The notes beneath the pieces were generated by a model. That model was not told the origin of the DNA, did not search any database, and saw nothing but the letters and a program-made list of their open reading frames with translations. Both the position numbers and the translations under genes were made by a program. DNA of 64,000 nucleotides, taken from assembly GCF_900107275.1 (NCBI RefSeq), contig NZ_FNPI01000002.1, positions 124,001-188,000 of the forward strand, in the 5' to 3' direction. Origin of the DNA: Evansella caseinilytica. Lineage in GTDB: Bacteria > Bacillota > Bacilli > Bacillales > Salisediminibacteriaceae. Shown here in pieces: positions 26,410-37,866 of this stretch (its first letter is position 1; each line of letters begins with the position of its first letter).

Positions 26410-27441
26410 ATGTTGACAGAGCGTCAGTTACTGATTTTAAATGCAATTATTGATGATTATATTACCCATGCTGAACCTGTTGGATCCCGAAGCGTGTCAA
26501 AGCGAAGCGATATGAACTACAGTCCGGCAACAATCAGAAATGAGATGTCGGATCTCGAAGAGCTTGGATTTCTTGAAAAACCACACAGCTCATCGGGAAG
26601 GATACCGTCGCAGAAGGGATATCGCTATTATGTTGATCATTTGCTGTCTCCGAAAAAGCTGACGAAAAAAGAGATTATCGGTATACAGTCGCTTTTTAAA
26701 GAACGCTTCAGTGAAGTGGAGCAGGTCATTCAGCAATCGGCAAAAATTTTATCCAGCCTGACTAGCTACACTTCGATTGTATTAGGTCCGAAAGTGTTTG
26801 AATCCAAATTGAAGCAGTTGCAGATTATCCCGCTTTCAGACGATTCGGCAGTGGCGATTATTGTAACTGACACAGGTCATGTGGAGAATCAGATGGTTTC
26901 CCTTCCAAAAGGAATTAATACAAACGACCTGGAAAAGGTTGTAAATATCATCAACGAACGGTTGAAAGACGTGCCGCTGATTCATTTGCGGAACTCCATT
27001 TCTGCGGAAATCAGCAACGTGTTGAAAAAATATATTGATGAATACGACAAAATGATTTCGTTATTGAACAATGCTTTTTTGTCACAGCAGCATGAAAAAG
27101 TGTTTTTTGGCGGAAAAACAAATATTCTGGCACAGCCGGAGTTTCATGATGTCGACCGCGTCAGAAATATATTGAATATTTTTGAGGAAAATGAACTCGT
27201 GTCAAAGCTTTTCCGCTCCCATGTTCAAGGGATAACGATCAAAATCGGCGAGGAAAACCATTTCGAGCCGTTCGATGATTGCACCATCATTACCGCGACG
27301 TATGCAGTAAACGGCAGGCACGTGGGAACAGTTGGCATTTTGGGACCGACGAGGATGGAGTATCGGAAAGTGGTCGGTATTTTGGATTATGTTTCTAAGG
27401 ATTTGTCGAAAATATTATCGTCGAGATATCAAGATAACTGA
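26410..27441 (+). CDS. hrcA: HrcA, heat-inducible transcription repressor
   Basis: 343 residues, identical in length to B. subtilis HrcA. An N-terminal winged helix (LTERQLLILNAIIDDYI, VGSRSVSKRSDMNYSPATIRNEM) is followed by the HrcA core with SSSGRIPSQKGYRYYVDHL. The ATG at 26410 follows AGGAGGGGGTG; an ATG at 26386 would lie inside CIRCE and is rejected. HrcA binds CIRCE and is kept active by GroE chaperonin. It is the first gene of the dnaK operon. Confidence 0.97.
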   Translation: MLTERQLLILNAIIDDYITHAEPVGSRSVSKRSDMNYSPATIRNEMSDLEELGFLEKPHSSSGRIPSQKGYRYYVDHLLSPKKLTKKEIIGIQSLFKERFSEVEQVIQQSAKILSSLTSYTSIVLGPKVFESKLKQLQIIPLSDDSAVAIIVTDTGHVENQMVSLPKGINTNDLEKVVNIINERLKDVPLIHLRNSISAEISNVLKKYIDEYDKMISLLNNAFLSQQHEKVFFGGKTNILAQPEFHDVDRVRNILNIFEENELVSKLFRSHVQGITIKIGEENHFEPFDDCTIITATYAVNGRHVGTVGILGPTRMEYRKVVGILDYVSKDLSKILSSRYQDN

Positions 27442-27463
27442 TGGTTCATCCACGATAAATTTT

Positions 27464-27492
27464 TTGACAAACAGTGAATCTCATTATATTCT
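27464..27492 (+). promoter_or_regulatory. Candidate internal promoter between hrcA and grpE
   Basis: TTGACA (27464-27469) and TATTCT (27487-27492) have a 17-bp spacer; TATATT at 27485 is an alternative. Downstream in the leader are two small hairpins, GCTTCAC / GTGAAGC and CCCGCG / CGCGGG (27510-27548). In B. subtilis this spacer carries an mRNA processing site, so the hairpins may instead set differential mRNA stability. Confidence 0.5.
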
Positions 27493-27573
27493 GCATACTT
27501 AGGGAAACTGCTTCACTGCTGGTGAAGCGGCTCTCCCGCGTTCGCGGGATATTATTATTAGGAGGTGAAAAAA

Positions 27574-28155
27574 GTGGAAAAGCACGAGCAAATCATGGAT
27601 GAAGAAGCTGCGGAATCAAACGATGTTCACGCGGAGGAAGAAATTCACGCCGCAGAGAACAATCAAGAAGAAATGGAAGAAGATGAGGCAGTAAGCGAGC
27701 CGGAAACGTCGCCGCTTCAGGAATTGGAAAGCAAGCTGGAAGAAACGACGAATCGCATGCTTCGGCTGCAGGCAGATTATGATAATTTCCGTCGACGCAC
27801 TCGGTTGGAGAGAGAAGCAGACGCTAAATATAGATCTCAACGCCTTGTTGAAGAATTGCTGCCGATCCTTGATAATTTTGAAAGGGCAATGCTGACTCCT
27901 TTGGATTCAGAGGATGGTAAAAGCTTCATGCAAGGTGTGGAAATGATTTACCGCCAGTTTCAAGATGCCCTGGCAAAGGAAGGTGTCGAGCCGATCAAAA
28001 CAGTGGGAGAACCGTTCGATCCGCAAGTGCATCAAGCAGTGATGCAAGTGAAAGTGGAGGAGTACGATTCCAACATTGTAGTGGAAGAGCTTCAAAAAGG
28101 CTACATGCTGAAGGATCGCGTCATCAGACCAGCAATGGTAAAAGTAAATGAATAA
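27574..28155 (+). CDS. grpE: GrpE, nucleotide exchange factor of DnaK
   Basis: 193 residues. A very acidic, disordered N-terminus (about 1-60) is followed by the long coiled coil ([21 protein letters not shown]) and a C-terminal beta domain ([31 protein letters not shown]). The GTG at 27574 is eight bases after GGAGG; an in-frame GTG at 27565 lies in the ribosome site. GrpE speeds ADP release from DnaK and acts as a thermosensor. dnaK follows 35 bp later. Confidence 0.96.
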   Translation: MEKHEQIMDEEAAESNDVHAEEEIHAAENNQEEMEEDEAVSEPETSPLQELESKLEETTNRMLRLQADYDNFRRRTRLEREADAKYRSQRLVEELLPILDNFERAMLTPLDSEDGKSFMQGVEMIYRQFQDALAKEGVEPIKTVGEPFDPQVHQAVMQVKVEEYDSNIVVEELQKGYMLKDRVIRPAMVKVNE

Positions 28156-28172
28156 ATCTTACATAAAAATAG

Positions 28173-30026
<1,854 letters not shown>

Positions 30027-30041
30027 CAAAACTTTAATAAA

Positions 30042-30459
30042 AGTGTTTGTTCAATAAGCTCGCTTTTTTCTTATTGAACAAACACGAAGCAATGAGCCTT
30101 CCTTCACTGAGATGCTGCGAGTTGTCTCATCGTGTCATCGCGCGCGATGGCACTTGGATTAACGTCAGCGCTAAACTAGCAGAGGAAGAGACAATGAGTG
30201 GAGTCGATGCATGCTTTTCAAGCCAGCTATGATTGTTTTTCTCGGAACCAGGATGGTGACATTCCGCCGTTGCTCACAGGACGTGAGCAGCACTTAGGCG
30301 GAATTGGAGGATGGTGACATTCCGCCGTTGCTCACAAATGCAACCTGAATGTGCTTCATCGAGTTAATTTGCGTCGAGTAATCGCAGACGCAGGACGTGA
30401 GCAGCACTTAGGAAGAATTGTCGCATCGAGCGGAACCATTGCCTTTTTGAACACACTCT
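30042..30459 (+). repeat. Family A structured repeat, copy A2 (longest, with duplicated module)
   Basis: Hairpin h1 (30043-30085) has a 16-bp perfect stem whose 13th pair is T-A instead of A-T. The common core follows. Hairpin h4 (ATTCCGCC at 30261 with GGCGGAAT at 30297, inner GCTCAC / GTGAGC) is present twice; the second unit (30305-30420) has 56 extra bases in its loop, including a GCGTC / GACGC hairpin. It ends CCATTGCCTTTTTGAACAC. It starts 16 bp after the dnaK stop and fills most of the 30027-30596 gap. Confidence 0.85.
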
Positions 30460-30498
30460 AAAAGTCAAAGTCAGGTCGTCCTCGGCTTTGACTTTTTT
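30460..30498 (+). terminator. Terminator between dnaK and dnaJ
   Basis: AAAAGTCAAAG (30460-30470) and CTTTGACTTTT (30486-30496) form a perfect 11-bp stem with a 15-base loop and a T-run. It should end or reduce transcription before dnaJ. Confidence 0.8.
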
Positions 30499-30533
30499 CA
30501 CGCGAACGGTTCGTGTACAACAAAAGTATACCC

Positions 30534-30562
30534 TTGCCTGTTTAGCAAGTGAGTGATAAGAT
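30534..30562 (+). promoter_or_regulatory. Candidate sigma-A promoter for dnaJ
   Basis: TTGCCT (30534-30539) and TAAGAT (30557-30562) have a 17-bp spacer. The site lies after the terminator and 35 bp before the dnaJ start. No CIRCE element is present here. Confidence 0.55.
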
Positions 30563-30596
30563 ATTCGTTATGGATTATGACCCGGGAGTGGATACG

Positions 30597-31721
30597 ATGA
30601 GCAAGAAAGATTTCTACGAAGTGCTAGGTGTAAGTAAAAATGCCTCGGAGGCTGAAATTAAAAAGGCTTACCGTCAGTTAGCCCGAAAATATCATCCGGA
30701 TGTGAATAAAGCAGCGGACGCAGAGCAAAATTTCAAAGAAGTAAAAGAGGCTTATGACACCCTAAGCGATTCACAAAAACGTGCCCATTATGATCAGTTC
30801 GGCCACGCTGATCCTAACCAAGGCTTTGGCGGTGCCGGCGGAGGCGATTTCGGAGGATTCAGCGATATTTTTGACATGTTTTTTGGCGGCGGCGGCTCCA
30901 GACGCGATCCGAATGCCCCGCGTCAAGGCGCAGATATGCAATACACGATGACGCTGGAGTTTAGAGAAGCTGTTTTCGGCAAAGAAACAGACATTGAGAT
31001 TCCCAGAGAAGAAACATGCGGAACGTGTCACGGTTCAGGCGCCAAGCCGGGAACACGCCCTGAAACATGCCACCATTGCGGAGGTTCCGGTCAGCTGAAT
31101 ATCGAGCAGAACACCCCGTTCGGCCGCGTTGTTAACCGACGGGTTTGTCACCACTGTCAAGGTTCAGGAAAAATCATTAAAAATAAATGCCGGTCTTGCG
31201 GTGGACAAGGGAAGGTCAAGAAACGCAAAAAAATTCATATTAAAATTCCTGCAGGTGTCGATACCGGCCAGCAGATCCGTGTTTCCGGACAAGGGGAGCC
31301 AGGCGTCAACGGCGGACCTCCGGGGGATTTATATGTCGTGTTCAATGTCAAGCCGCATGAATTCTTTCAACGGGACGGCGACGATATTTTCTGCGAAATG
31401 CCGTTGACGTTCGTTCAGGCTGCCTTAGGCGACGAAATTGAAGTGCCTACCCTTAACGGAAAAGTAAAACTAAAAATTCCTGCGGGAACACAGACGGGAA
31501 CCCATTTCCGTTTGCGTGGAAAGGGCGTGCCGAATGTCCGCGGAATGGGACAGGGGGATCAGCATATTCAAATCCGGATTATTACGCCTAAAAACTTGAC
31601 GGAAAAGCAGAAGGAGTTGCTGCGCGAGTTTGCCGAAATCAGCGGTAACGATATGCCTGATGAGCAGAACGACAATTTTTTTGCAAAAGTAAAACGGGCG
31701 TTTAAAAATTTCGGGGAGTAA
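30597..31721 (+). CDS. dnaJ: DnaJ, Hsp40 co-chaperone
   Basis: 374 residues. The J domain carries HPD at residues 33-35. A Gly/Phe-rich linker follows, then four zinc-binding repeats ([32 protein letters not shown]) and the substrate-binding C-terminal domains. The ATG at 30597 follows CGGGAGTG and gives the family N-terminus; an in-frame GTG 48 bases earlier is not supported. DnaJ delivers substrates to DnaK and stimulates its ATPase. It seems to have its own promoter here. Confidence 0.97.
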   Translation: MSKKDFYEVLGVSKNASEAEIKKAYRQLARKYHPDVNKAADAEQNFKEVKEAYDTLSDSQKRAHYDQFGHADPNQGFGGAGGGDFGGFSDIFDMFFGGGGSRRDPNAPRQGADMQYTMTLEFREAVFGKETDIEIPREETCGTCHGSGAKPGTRPETCHHCGGSGQLNIEQNTPFGRVVNRRVCHHCQGSGKIIKNKCRSCGGQGKVKKRKKIHIKIPAGVDTGQQIRVSGQGEPGVNGGPPGDLYVVFNVKPHEFFQRDGDDIFCEMPLTFVQAALGDEIEVPTLNGKVKLKIPAGTQTGTHFRLRGKGVPNVRGMGQGDQHIQIRIITPKNLTEKQKELLREFAEISGNDMPDEQNDNFFAKVKRAFKNFGE

Positions 31722-31754
31722 TGATGAAGATGATACGTGGGGGAGTTGGTTTAA

Positions 31755-32696
31755 ATGAAATGGTCTGAAATATGCATTCACACAACTCAGGAGGCTGTTG
31801 AACCGGTCAGCAATATTTTGCACGAAGCCGGAGCGAGCGGTGTTGTCATTGAAGATCCTGATGACTTAATCAAGCTGTGGGATACACAATACGGGGAAGT
31901 ATATCAGCTCTCCCCTGACGACTATCCTGACGAAGGTGTCTATGTTAAAGCGTACCTGCCTGTGAACAGCTTTCTCGGAGAGACCGTTGATGCCATCAAA
32001 GAAGCCATCAATCAACTCCTCATGTACGATATCGACATTGGCTACAATACGGTTACAGTCAGTGAAGTTAATGAAGAGGAATGGGCGACCGCCTGGAAAA
32101 AATATTATAAGCCTGTAAAAATATCGGATCATATTACAATTACGCCGACATGGGAAGAATATGAAAAGGTACAGCCGGATGAACTCATTATCGAGCTTGA
32201 TCCGGGAATGGCTTTTGGCACCGGAACACATCCGACGACGGTATTATGCATTCAAGCGCTGGAGAAGTACTTGCAGCAAGGGAAACGGGTCATTGATGTC
32301 GGCACCGGCTCCGGGGTATTAAGCATCGCAGCAGCGAAACTGGGAGCTTCCGACGTGCTTGCTCTCGATTTGGATGATATTGCCGTTAAAGCTGCGCAGT
32401 TAAATGTAAAATTAAACAAAGTTCAGCCCGTTGTTACCGTCAGACAGAACAATCTGCTGGAAAATATTGATCAAGAATGCGACTTGATCGTAGCCAATAT
32501 TCTGGCAGAGGTGATCGCACGAATGGCAGATGCAGCATTTACGGTACTGAAGCCGGGTGGTACCATCATTACGTCAGGAATTATTCAGGCAAAAAAAGCG
32601 GACGTCAAGGATTCCTTGACATCGTCAGGATTTGATATTGTCGAGATCATTGAAATGGAAGACTGGCTGGCGCTAATTGCTAAAAAACCGGAATAG
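31755..32696 (+). CDS. prmA: Ribosomal protein L11 methyltransferase
   Basis: 313 residues. The N-terminal recognition domain ([22 protein letters not shown] type) is followed by a SAM-binding core with FGTGTHPTT and [20 protein letters not shown], then [12 protein letters not shown]. PrmA trimethylates lysines of ribosomal protein L11. The order dnaJ-prmA-rsmE-mtaB is conserved in Bacillus, and the spacing (33 bp, then 9 bp) suggests one transcript. Confidence 0.96.
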   Translation: MKWSEICIHTTQEAVEPVSNILHEAGASGVVIEDPDDLIKLWDTQYGEVYQLSPDDYPDEGVYVKAYLPVNSFLGETVDAIKEAINQLLMYDIDIGYNTVTVSEVNEEEWATAWKKYYKPVKISDHITITPTWEEYEKVQPDELIIELDPGMAFGTGTHPTTVLCIQALEKYLQQGKRVIDVGTGSGVLSIAAAKLGASDVLALDLDDIAVKAAQLNVKLNKVQPVVTVRQNNLLENIDQECDLIVANILAEVIARMADAAFTVLKPGGTIITSGIIQAKKADVKDSLTSSGFDIVEIIEMEDWLALIAKKPE

Positions 32697-32705
32697 GTGA
32701 CGAAG

Positions 32706-33458
32706 ATGCAACGTTATTTTTTAAATGCTGAAGCTTTTCAAGATGAAGACGTAACGATTACAGGGGAAGCGGCCAAACATATCCAGCGCATCATGCGCAT
32801 GGAGACAGGAGAGTCGATCATTTGCTGCACGGAAGCTGGAAGCTGCTATGTTTGCCGTCTGACGCAAATAACGGATAACGGAGTAAGTGCTGCGATCGTG
32901 GAACAGGAAACGAATTCCGTGGAATTGCCCGTCACTGTTACGATTGCCCACGGGCTGCCGAAAGGCGACAAGCTTGAGCTTGTGATCCAAAAAGGAACCG
33001 AACTGGGAGCGGCGGGGTTTGTTCCTTTTGAAGCGGAGCGTTCGATCGTTAAGTGGGATGATAGGAAAGCGTTAAAGAAAGTGGACCGCTGGAATAAAAT
33101 TGCACGAGAAGCGGCGGAGCAGTCTCAGCGTCAGGCTCTGCCGAAAGTATTCGACGTCCGCAGTTTCTCCAGTTTATTATCGGAGTTTGACAAGTATTCC
33201 TGCGTTTTGGCTGCCAGCGAAGAAGCAGCCAAAAGCGATGAGAAAAGCCAATTTCGTCTGGCTTTGCAACAAATGAAGCATGGAGATTCACTGTTAATGG
33301 TTGTCGGACCAGAGGGTGGTTTTTCTGATCGGGAATTACAGCTTATGAAGAAACGCGGGGCAGTTGTTTGCGGCTTTGGCCCGCGAATATTAAGAACGGA
33401 AACTGCTCCATTATATGGCCTTGCTGCCATATCATATCATTTTGAATTATCGGGGTGA
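32706..33458 (+). CDS. rsmE: 16S rRNA (uracil-1498-N3)-methyltransferase RsmE
   Basis: 250 residues of the RsmE/SPOUT family. An N-terminal PUA-like part (MQRYFLNAEAF...) is followed by the trefoil-knot region with LVIQKGTELGAAGFVPF, VGPEGGFSDRELQLMK and the C-terminal GPRILRTETAPLYGLAAI. The ATG at 32706 is preferred to a GTG at 32697 that overlaps the ribosome site. Its stop overlaps the start region of mtaB. Confidence 0.96.
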   Translation: MQRYFLNAEAFQDEDVTITGEAAKHIQRIMRMETGESIICCTEAGSCYVCRLTQITDNGVSAAIVEQETNSVELPVTVTIAHGLPKGDKLELVIQKGTELGAAGFVPFEAERSIVKWDDRKALKKVDRWNKIAREAAEQSQRQALPKVFDVRSFSSLLSEFDKYSCVLAASEEAAKSDEKSQFRLALQQMKHGDSLLMVVGPEGGFSDRELQLMKKRGAVVCGFGPRILRTETAPLYGLAAISYHFELSG

Positions 33459-33463
33459 TCAAG

Positions 33464-34804
33464 ATGCCAACGGTGGCTTTTCATACATTAGGGTGTAAAG
33501 TAAATCATTATGAAACGGAAGCAATTTGGCAGCTGTTTCAAAAGGCTGGCTATGAAAAAACAGAGTTTGAACAGAGCTCAGATGTTTATGTTATTAATAC
33601 ATGTACCGTTACGAATACCGGGGACAAAAAAAGCCGTCAGGTGATCCGGCGGGCTATCAGGAAAAACCCGGATGCGGTCGTCTGTGTAACCGGCTGTTAC
33701 GCACAAACATCGCCGGCGGAGGTAATGGCGATTCCCGGTGTCGATATCGTTGTGGGGACACAGGATCGGCATAAATTACTTGGATATATTGAACAGTATC
33801 AAACAGAACGCCAGCCGATCAACGGGGTAGGCAATATTATGAAAGCGCGGATCTATGAAGAATTGGATGTCCCGGCATTTACCGATCGTACACGCGCGTC
33901 GTTAAAGATTCAAGAGGGCTGCAATAATTTTTGCACGTTTTGCATTATTCCTTGGGCCCGTGGCCTGATGCGTTCCCGCAAATCTGAGGATGTGTTGAAG
34001 CAGGCTGAACAACTGGTGGCAGCAGGCTATAAGGAAATCGTTCTGACGGGCATTCATACCGGCGGCTACGGTGAGGATATGAAGGATTACAGCTTAGCGC
34101 AACTGCTGGAAGACTTGGAGCAAGTACCTGGTTTGAAGCGCATTCGTATTTCTTCCATTGAGGCGAGTCAAATCACAGATGAAGTTATCCACGTCATGGA
34201 TCGGTCGGAAAAGGTAGTGAGACATTTGCATATTCCGCTGCAATCCGGATCCAACGGTGTTTTAAAACGAATGCGCCGCAAATATACCACAGAGTATTAT
34301 TTGGAGCGGATCGAAAAGCTGAAGCAGGCGCTTCCGGGATTGGCCATAACTTCGGATGTTATTGTCGGCTTTCCCGGGGAAACAGAGGAAGAATTCCAGG
34401 AGACATATGATTTCATTCGCAAGGTTCGTTTCTCTGAACTGCATGTTTTTCCATATTCCAAACGCACGGGGACACCGGCAGCCCGCATGGAAAATCAAGT
34501 GGATGATGAAGTGAAAAACAACCGTGTGCATCAGCTTATCGTCCTTTCCGCTCAACTGGCGAAAGAGTATGCCTCCTTGTTTGAAGGAGAGGTGCTTGAA
34601 GTGATTCCGGAGGAGCCGGACAAAGACGCTCCGGACAGCGGGTATTATATTGGTTACACCGACAACTATCTGAAGGTGAAAGTGCCGGCGGACGAGTCGA
34701 TGATCGGTAAAATCGTCAAAGTAAAAATTGAAAAAGCAGGCTATCCGTACAATGTTGGAAGTTTTGTCCGGGTAGCAGACGACGTATATCTAGCAGGAAA
34801 GTGA
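33464..34804 (+). CDS. mtaB: MtaB, tRNA t6A37 methylthiotransferase
   Basis: 446 residues. The N-terminal MTTase domain has Cys11, Cys47 and Cys78 for the auxiliary cluster. The radical SAM site is Cys153, Cys157, Cys160 (CNNFCTFC), and a C-terminal TRAM-like RNA-binding region ends the protein. MtaB (YqeV) turns t6A into ms2t6A at position 37 of tRNAs reading ANN codons. The ATG follows GGGGTGA. The end overlaps the deoC upstream region, with nine bases from the last coding base to the deoC ATG. Confidence 0.95.
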   Translation: MPTVAFHTLGCKVNHYETEAIWQLFQKAGYEKTEFEQSSDVYVINTCTVTNTGDKKSRQVIRRAIRKNPDAVVCVTGCYAQTSPAEVMAIPGVDIVVGTQDRHKLLGYIEQYQTERQPINGVGNIMKARIYEELDVPAFTDRTRASLKIQEGCNNFCTFCIIPWARGLMRSRKSEDVLKQAEQLVAAGYKEIVLTGIHTGGYGEDMKDYSLAQLLEDLEQVPGLKRIRISSIEASQITDEVIHVMDRSEKVVRHLHIPLQSGSNGVLKRMRRKYTTEYYLERIEKLKQALPGLAITSDVIVGFPGETEEEFQETYDFIRKVRFSELHVFPYSKRTGTPAARMENQVDDEVKNNRVHQLIVLSAQLAKEYASLFEGEVLEVIPEEPDKDAPDSGYYIGYTDNYLKVKVPADESMIGKIVKVKIEKAGYPYNVGSFVRVADDVYLAGK

Positions 34805-34812
34805 GGACTAAA

Positions 34813-35487
34813 ATGAAAAAAGAATTGGCAAAATACATCGACCATACATTGTTAAAGCCTGATGCGACGAAGGAAGAAATCATCGCATTGTCGGAGGAAG
34901 CGAAAGCGTACGGCTTTGCATCCGTATGTGTAAATCCGACTTGGGTTGGTGCTGCATATGAAGTACTGAAAGATACACCTGATGTAAAGGTTTGTACTGT
35001 CATCGGGTTTCCATTAGGTGCCAATACGCCGGAAGTGAAAGCGTATGAAACGAAAAACGCGATTGAAAACGGTGCGACGGAAGTGGATATGGTTATAAAT
35101 ATTGGAGCATTAAAGGAAGGGAACGACGCCCTCGTCCTTGATGATATAAAAGCTGTCGCAGATGCTGCGCGCGGCAAGGCACTGACAAAGGTGATCATTG
35201 AAACGTCGCTCTTGACAGGCGAAGAAAAGGTGCGTGCCTGCAAGCTGGCCGTTGAAGCTGGAACCGACTACGTCAAAACCTCGACAGGTTTTTCCGGATG
35301 CGGAGCAACTGTAGAAGATATTCGCCTGATGAGAGCAGCTGTCGGCCGGGATGTTGGAGTGAAAGCCTCCGGAGGCGTTAGAGACCGGGAGGCGGCGGAA
35401 GCGATGATCGAAGCCGGTGCGACGCGCATCGGAGCAAGCGCAGGCATTGCCATTGTCAAAGGGGAAAAAGGACAAGGAAGCTATTGA
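34813..35487 (+). CDS. deoC: Deoxyribose-phosphate aldolase
   Basis: 224 residues, DeoC/DERA class I aldolase. Schiff-base Lys155 lies in [10 protein letters not shown], Asp92 in VDMVINIG, and the second Lys in GVKASGG. It splits 2-deoxyribose 5-phosphate into acetaldehyde and glyceraldehyde 3-phosphate. The start follows GTGAGGA. In B. subtilis the homologue sits with nucleoside uptake genes, whereas here it extends the dnaJ-mtaB gene string. Confidence 0.95.
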   Translation: MKKELAKYIDHTLLKPDATKEEIIALSEEAKAYGFASVCVNPTWVGAAYEVLKDTPDVKVCTVIGFPLGANTPEVKAYETKNAIENGATEVDMVINIGALKEGNDALVLDDIKAVADAARGKALTKVIIETSLLTGEEKVRACKLAVEAGTDYVKTSTGFSGCGATVEDIRLMRAAVGRDVGVKASGGVRDREAAEAMIEAGATRIGASAGIAIVKGEKGQGSY

Positions 35488-35635
35488 CATATAAGTAAGG
35501 CAGCAGCGGCTAAGCCGGGCAGCTTTCTGAAGTCATTAAATTGCTTTCAAGGAAGACTCAAAAGATTTTTTTCTAACACTGGTGGTTGTTTTTTACTGTT
35601 CACACAATATGTGAAGAGGTCAAAAGACAACGGGC

Positions 35636-35668
35636 GAAAGAAAAAACTTCGGAGTCTTTCTTTTCTAT
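35636..35668. terminator. Possible terminator between deoC and yqeW
   Basis: GAAAGA and TCTTTC form a short stem around an AAAAACTTCGGAG loop, with a T-rich 3' side, between convergent genes. It is weak. Confidence 0.4.
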
Positions 35669-35691
35669 GCCGAAAGACAAGGGAGCAGCAA

Positions 35692-36639
35692 TTATTTCAG
35701 CGGGTATTCTGTCAACGGTGTCCGATGGATCCATTGAAGAAATTTACTGAACGGCTCAAGAAACGGAAAGACGATAAGTGAACAGATCACATTGTATATC
35801 AGCGTCGCATGGGCAAGCTGCTGAGCAGGAGAGGAACCAAGATTTCCAACGATGGCGGCAAACAACTGGATGAACGGAAAAAAAAGAAAAATGCCGAAGA
35901 GATTCAGCCAAATATGCGCATAAGCAGTCAGCTTTGATTCTTTACTTCCACCTAGGCTTGAAAGCCATGCAGTGGCGCATGTACCTAGGTTGGCCCCCAG
36001 CATGATCCCAATGCCTCCCGGCAAGGTCAAAAGCGTTTCATTCATAAAGCTCATCGCAATTGCCGTTACCGCAGAACTCGATTGGATAACCGCGCTTAAC
36101 AAGATACCGATGGTGATCGAGACAACTTCATGGCTGTTTGCTGTCAGAAGCCAGTCGTATACGGCTGGTACCGAAGACAGCGGGTATGCCAGTGCTTCAA
36201 AGCCGTGCATCGCCACGATAATGCTGCTGAAGCCAAAGAGAAAACAGCCGGTACAAAAAAGAAGCTGGCTTTTTGTCATGATTAATGGTACGCCGAGAAG
36301 CAATAAAGGGAAGATCAGCCATGACAGATCAAACGCCAGTATTTCCAAAGTAATCACAGTACCGATATTAGCTCCTAATATTATCCCGATGGAATGCCGA
36401 AAACTGATTACTTTTGATGCGACGAGGCCGACGGTAATCACCATCACCGCGGAACTGCTTTGCAGTAAAGCGGTGACCACTGCTCCAAGAAGCATTCCTT
36501 TTCCAGGATGATCCACGGCTTTTTGCAAAATTACCGACAATTTTCTTCCTTGAAGCTGGATGAGTCCTTGCCGCATCACCGTCATCCCGAACAGAAATAA
36601 AGAAATATAAATAATAAACAGGGAGAAAATATCATTCAT
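35692..36639 (-). CDS. yqeW: YqeW, Na+/phosphate cotransporter family protein
   Basis: 315 residues, eight or nine membrane helices. It has the two inverted QSSS repeats of the NptA/PNaS family (TALLQSSSAVMVITVGLV and AVIQSSSAVTAIAMSF) and GANIGT / GANLGT motifs. The ATG at 36639 follows GAGGTGG; the upstream extension of the frame to 36990 has no family similarity. Na+-dependent phosphate uptake is the family role; the substrate is not proven. It is divergent from rpsU, as in B. subtilis. Confidence 0.93.
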   Translation of the reverse strand: MNDIFSLFIIYISLFLFGMTVMRQGLIQLQGRKLSVILQKAVDHPGKGMLLGAVVTALLQSSSAVMVITVGLVASKVISFRHSIGIILGANIGTVITLEILAFDLSWLIFPLLLLGVPLIMTKSQLLFCTGCFLFGFSSIIVAMHGFEALAYPLSSVPAVYDWLLTANSHEVVSITIGILLSAVIQSSSAVTAIAMSFMNETLLTLPGGIGIMLGANLGTCATAWLSSLGGSKESKLTAYAHIWLNLFGIFLFFPFIQLFAAIVGNLGSSPAQQLAHATLIYNVICSLIVFPFLEPFSKFLQWIHRTPLTEYPLK

Positions 36640-36819
36640 TGTTTTACCACCTCTATCACTATGTCTATGGTCAGGAACGGACAAGGATGACAGGCAATTA
36701 TTTTTTGCGGGTCGCAGCTTCGTTTTCTTGCCTGAAAGCAATGGAATGATCTTGTTGATATTTTTTTTAGCAGGTGTAACAACGTCATGTTTGTTGGAAA
36801 CGGAAAAAAACACTAAAAG

Positions 36820-36848
36820 TTGACCGCTGGGCGTCATTCGTTTATAAT
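36820..36848 (+). promoter_or_regulatory. Sigma-A promoter of rpsU
   Basis: TTGACC (36820-36825) and a perfect TATAAT (36843-36848) have a 17-bp spacer. A leader hairpin AAGACAT / ATGTCTT (36854-36877) follows before the ribosome site. Confidence 0.8.
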
Positions 36849-36907
36849 CAACAAAGACATGCAATTTTGTATGTCTTCGATTGGTTGTTTGGAGGGAGGG
36901 ATACAGA

Positions 36908-37081
36908 ATGGCAGAAACACGAGTACGAAAAAACGAATCCATAGATGCTGCTCTTCGTCGCTTCAAGAGAACCATGTCTAAAGAGGGCACGTTGGCGGAG
37001 GTTCGTAAGCGAAAGCACTATGAAAAACCAAGTATTAAACGGAAGAAGAAATCGGAAGCAGCTCGTAAGCGCAAGTTCTAA
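36908..37081 (+). CDS. rpsU: 30S ribosomal protein S21
   Basis: 57 residues, very basic, with the S21 pattern [19 protein letters not shown] and a Lys/Arg-rich tail. The ATG at 36908 follows GGAGGGAGGG. yqeY follows after 17 bp, the conserved rpsU-yqeY pair. S21 takes part in translation initiation on the 30S subunit. Confidence 0.97.
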   Translation: MAETRVRKNESIDAALRRFKRTMSKEGTLAEVRKRKHYEKPSIKRKKKSEAARKRKF

Positions 37082-37098
37082 AGAGAGGGTGTTTTTCC

Positions 37099-37545
37099 TT
37101 GAGTTTTCTTGATCAGCTTAATCAAGATTTGAAGGAAGCGATGAAGAATAAAGAAAAGCAACGACTATCAGTTATCCGTTCTGTAAAATCGGCTTTGCAA
37201 AATGAGACGATAAAATTGCAGAAGGAGGAGCTTGCTGAAGACGAGGTACTCACTGTTCTGAATCGTGAAATGAAACAGCGTAAAGAATCCCTCCATGAGT
37301 TTGAACAAGCCAATCGTGAAGACCTGGTTGAAAAAATAAAGGTTGAGATTGAACTTTTACAAGTGTATTTACCATCACAGCTGTCTGATGAGGAATTGCA
37401 AGCACTGGTGGATGAAACTGTCAACGAGGTCGGTGCAAGCACTTCAGCGGACATGGGGAAAGTGATGGGAGCCATCATGCCGAAAGTGAAGGGCAGGGCG
37501 GATGGCGGCAAAGTAAGGCAACTTGTTCAAAAATCATTAACTTAA
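37099..37545 (+). CDS. yqeY: YqeY, GatB/YqeY domain protein
   Basis: 148 residues, equal to B. subtilis YqeY. The domain is recognised by [21 protein letters not shown], the [12 protein letters not shown] block and the C-terminal [18 protein letters not shown]. It resembles the tail domain of the GatB amidotransferase subunit that contacts tRNA, but a free-standing function is not established. The start is TTG after GAGAGGG. A terminator follows. Confidence 0.95.
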   Translation: MSFLDQLNQDLKEAMKNKEKQRLSVIRSVKSALQNETIKLQKEELAEDEVLTVLNREMKQRKESLHEFEQANREDLVEKIKVEIELLQVYLPSQLSDEELQALVDETVNEVGASTSADMGKVMGAIMPKVKGRADGGKVRQLVQKSLT

Positions 37546-37548
37546 AAT

Positions 37549-37612
37549 ATGTGTTCAAAAAGGGAGGCGTTGCAGCGGATCGAAGTGCTGTATCCCGAAC
37601 TTGTTGAACATC
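37549..37612 (+). repeat. Family B repeat, internal deletion derivative
   Basis: Both ends of family B are kept (GTTCAAAAAGGGAGG at the left, GCTGTATCCCGAAC and GTTGAACATCC at the right), but the middle is missing, leaving about 64 bp. It sits directly after yqeY. Confidence 0.65.
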
Positions 37613-37617
37613 CACTG

Positions 37618-37648
37618 AAAACGCCTTGGGTCATACAGGGCGTTTTTT
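37618..37648 (+). terminator. Terminator of rpsU-yqeY
   Basis: AAAACGCC (37618-37625) pairs with GGCGTTTT (37639-37646), followed by T residues. Confidence 0.8.
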
Positions 37649-37787
37649 ATTATTGAAGGATAGTCAAAAAGGCCTTTTTTTCGGGTTTCTTTTTTATTTT
37701 TCTGCTGTTGTCTGTATAATAAAGCAAGAGGAGATCAAAAGCGACTTCGTCAGTATAACCGAGAGCAACGAATAGCAATAATAATGG

Positions 37788-37813
37788 TGAAACCTTTTCT
37801 CGGTCTATACGTA
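37788..37813 (+). promoter_or_regulatory. SigW-type promoter of yqeZ-floA-yqfB
   Basis: TGAAAC (37788-37793), a 16-bp spacer and CGTA (37810-37813) match the SigW consensus exactly, 54 bp before yqeZ. In B. subtilis the same operon is SigW-controlled, part of the cell-envelope stress response. Confidence 0.88.
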
Positions 37814-37866
37814 GGAAACAGTAGAGCTTTTATACAATGAAATAAGAAAGGAGGAGAGACAATCTA

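Noticed and set aside
36640-36990. 117-residue N-terminal extension of YqeW
   Set aside because: The extension crosses the rpsU promoter and has no family similarity; the ATG at 36639 has a good ribosome site.
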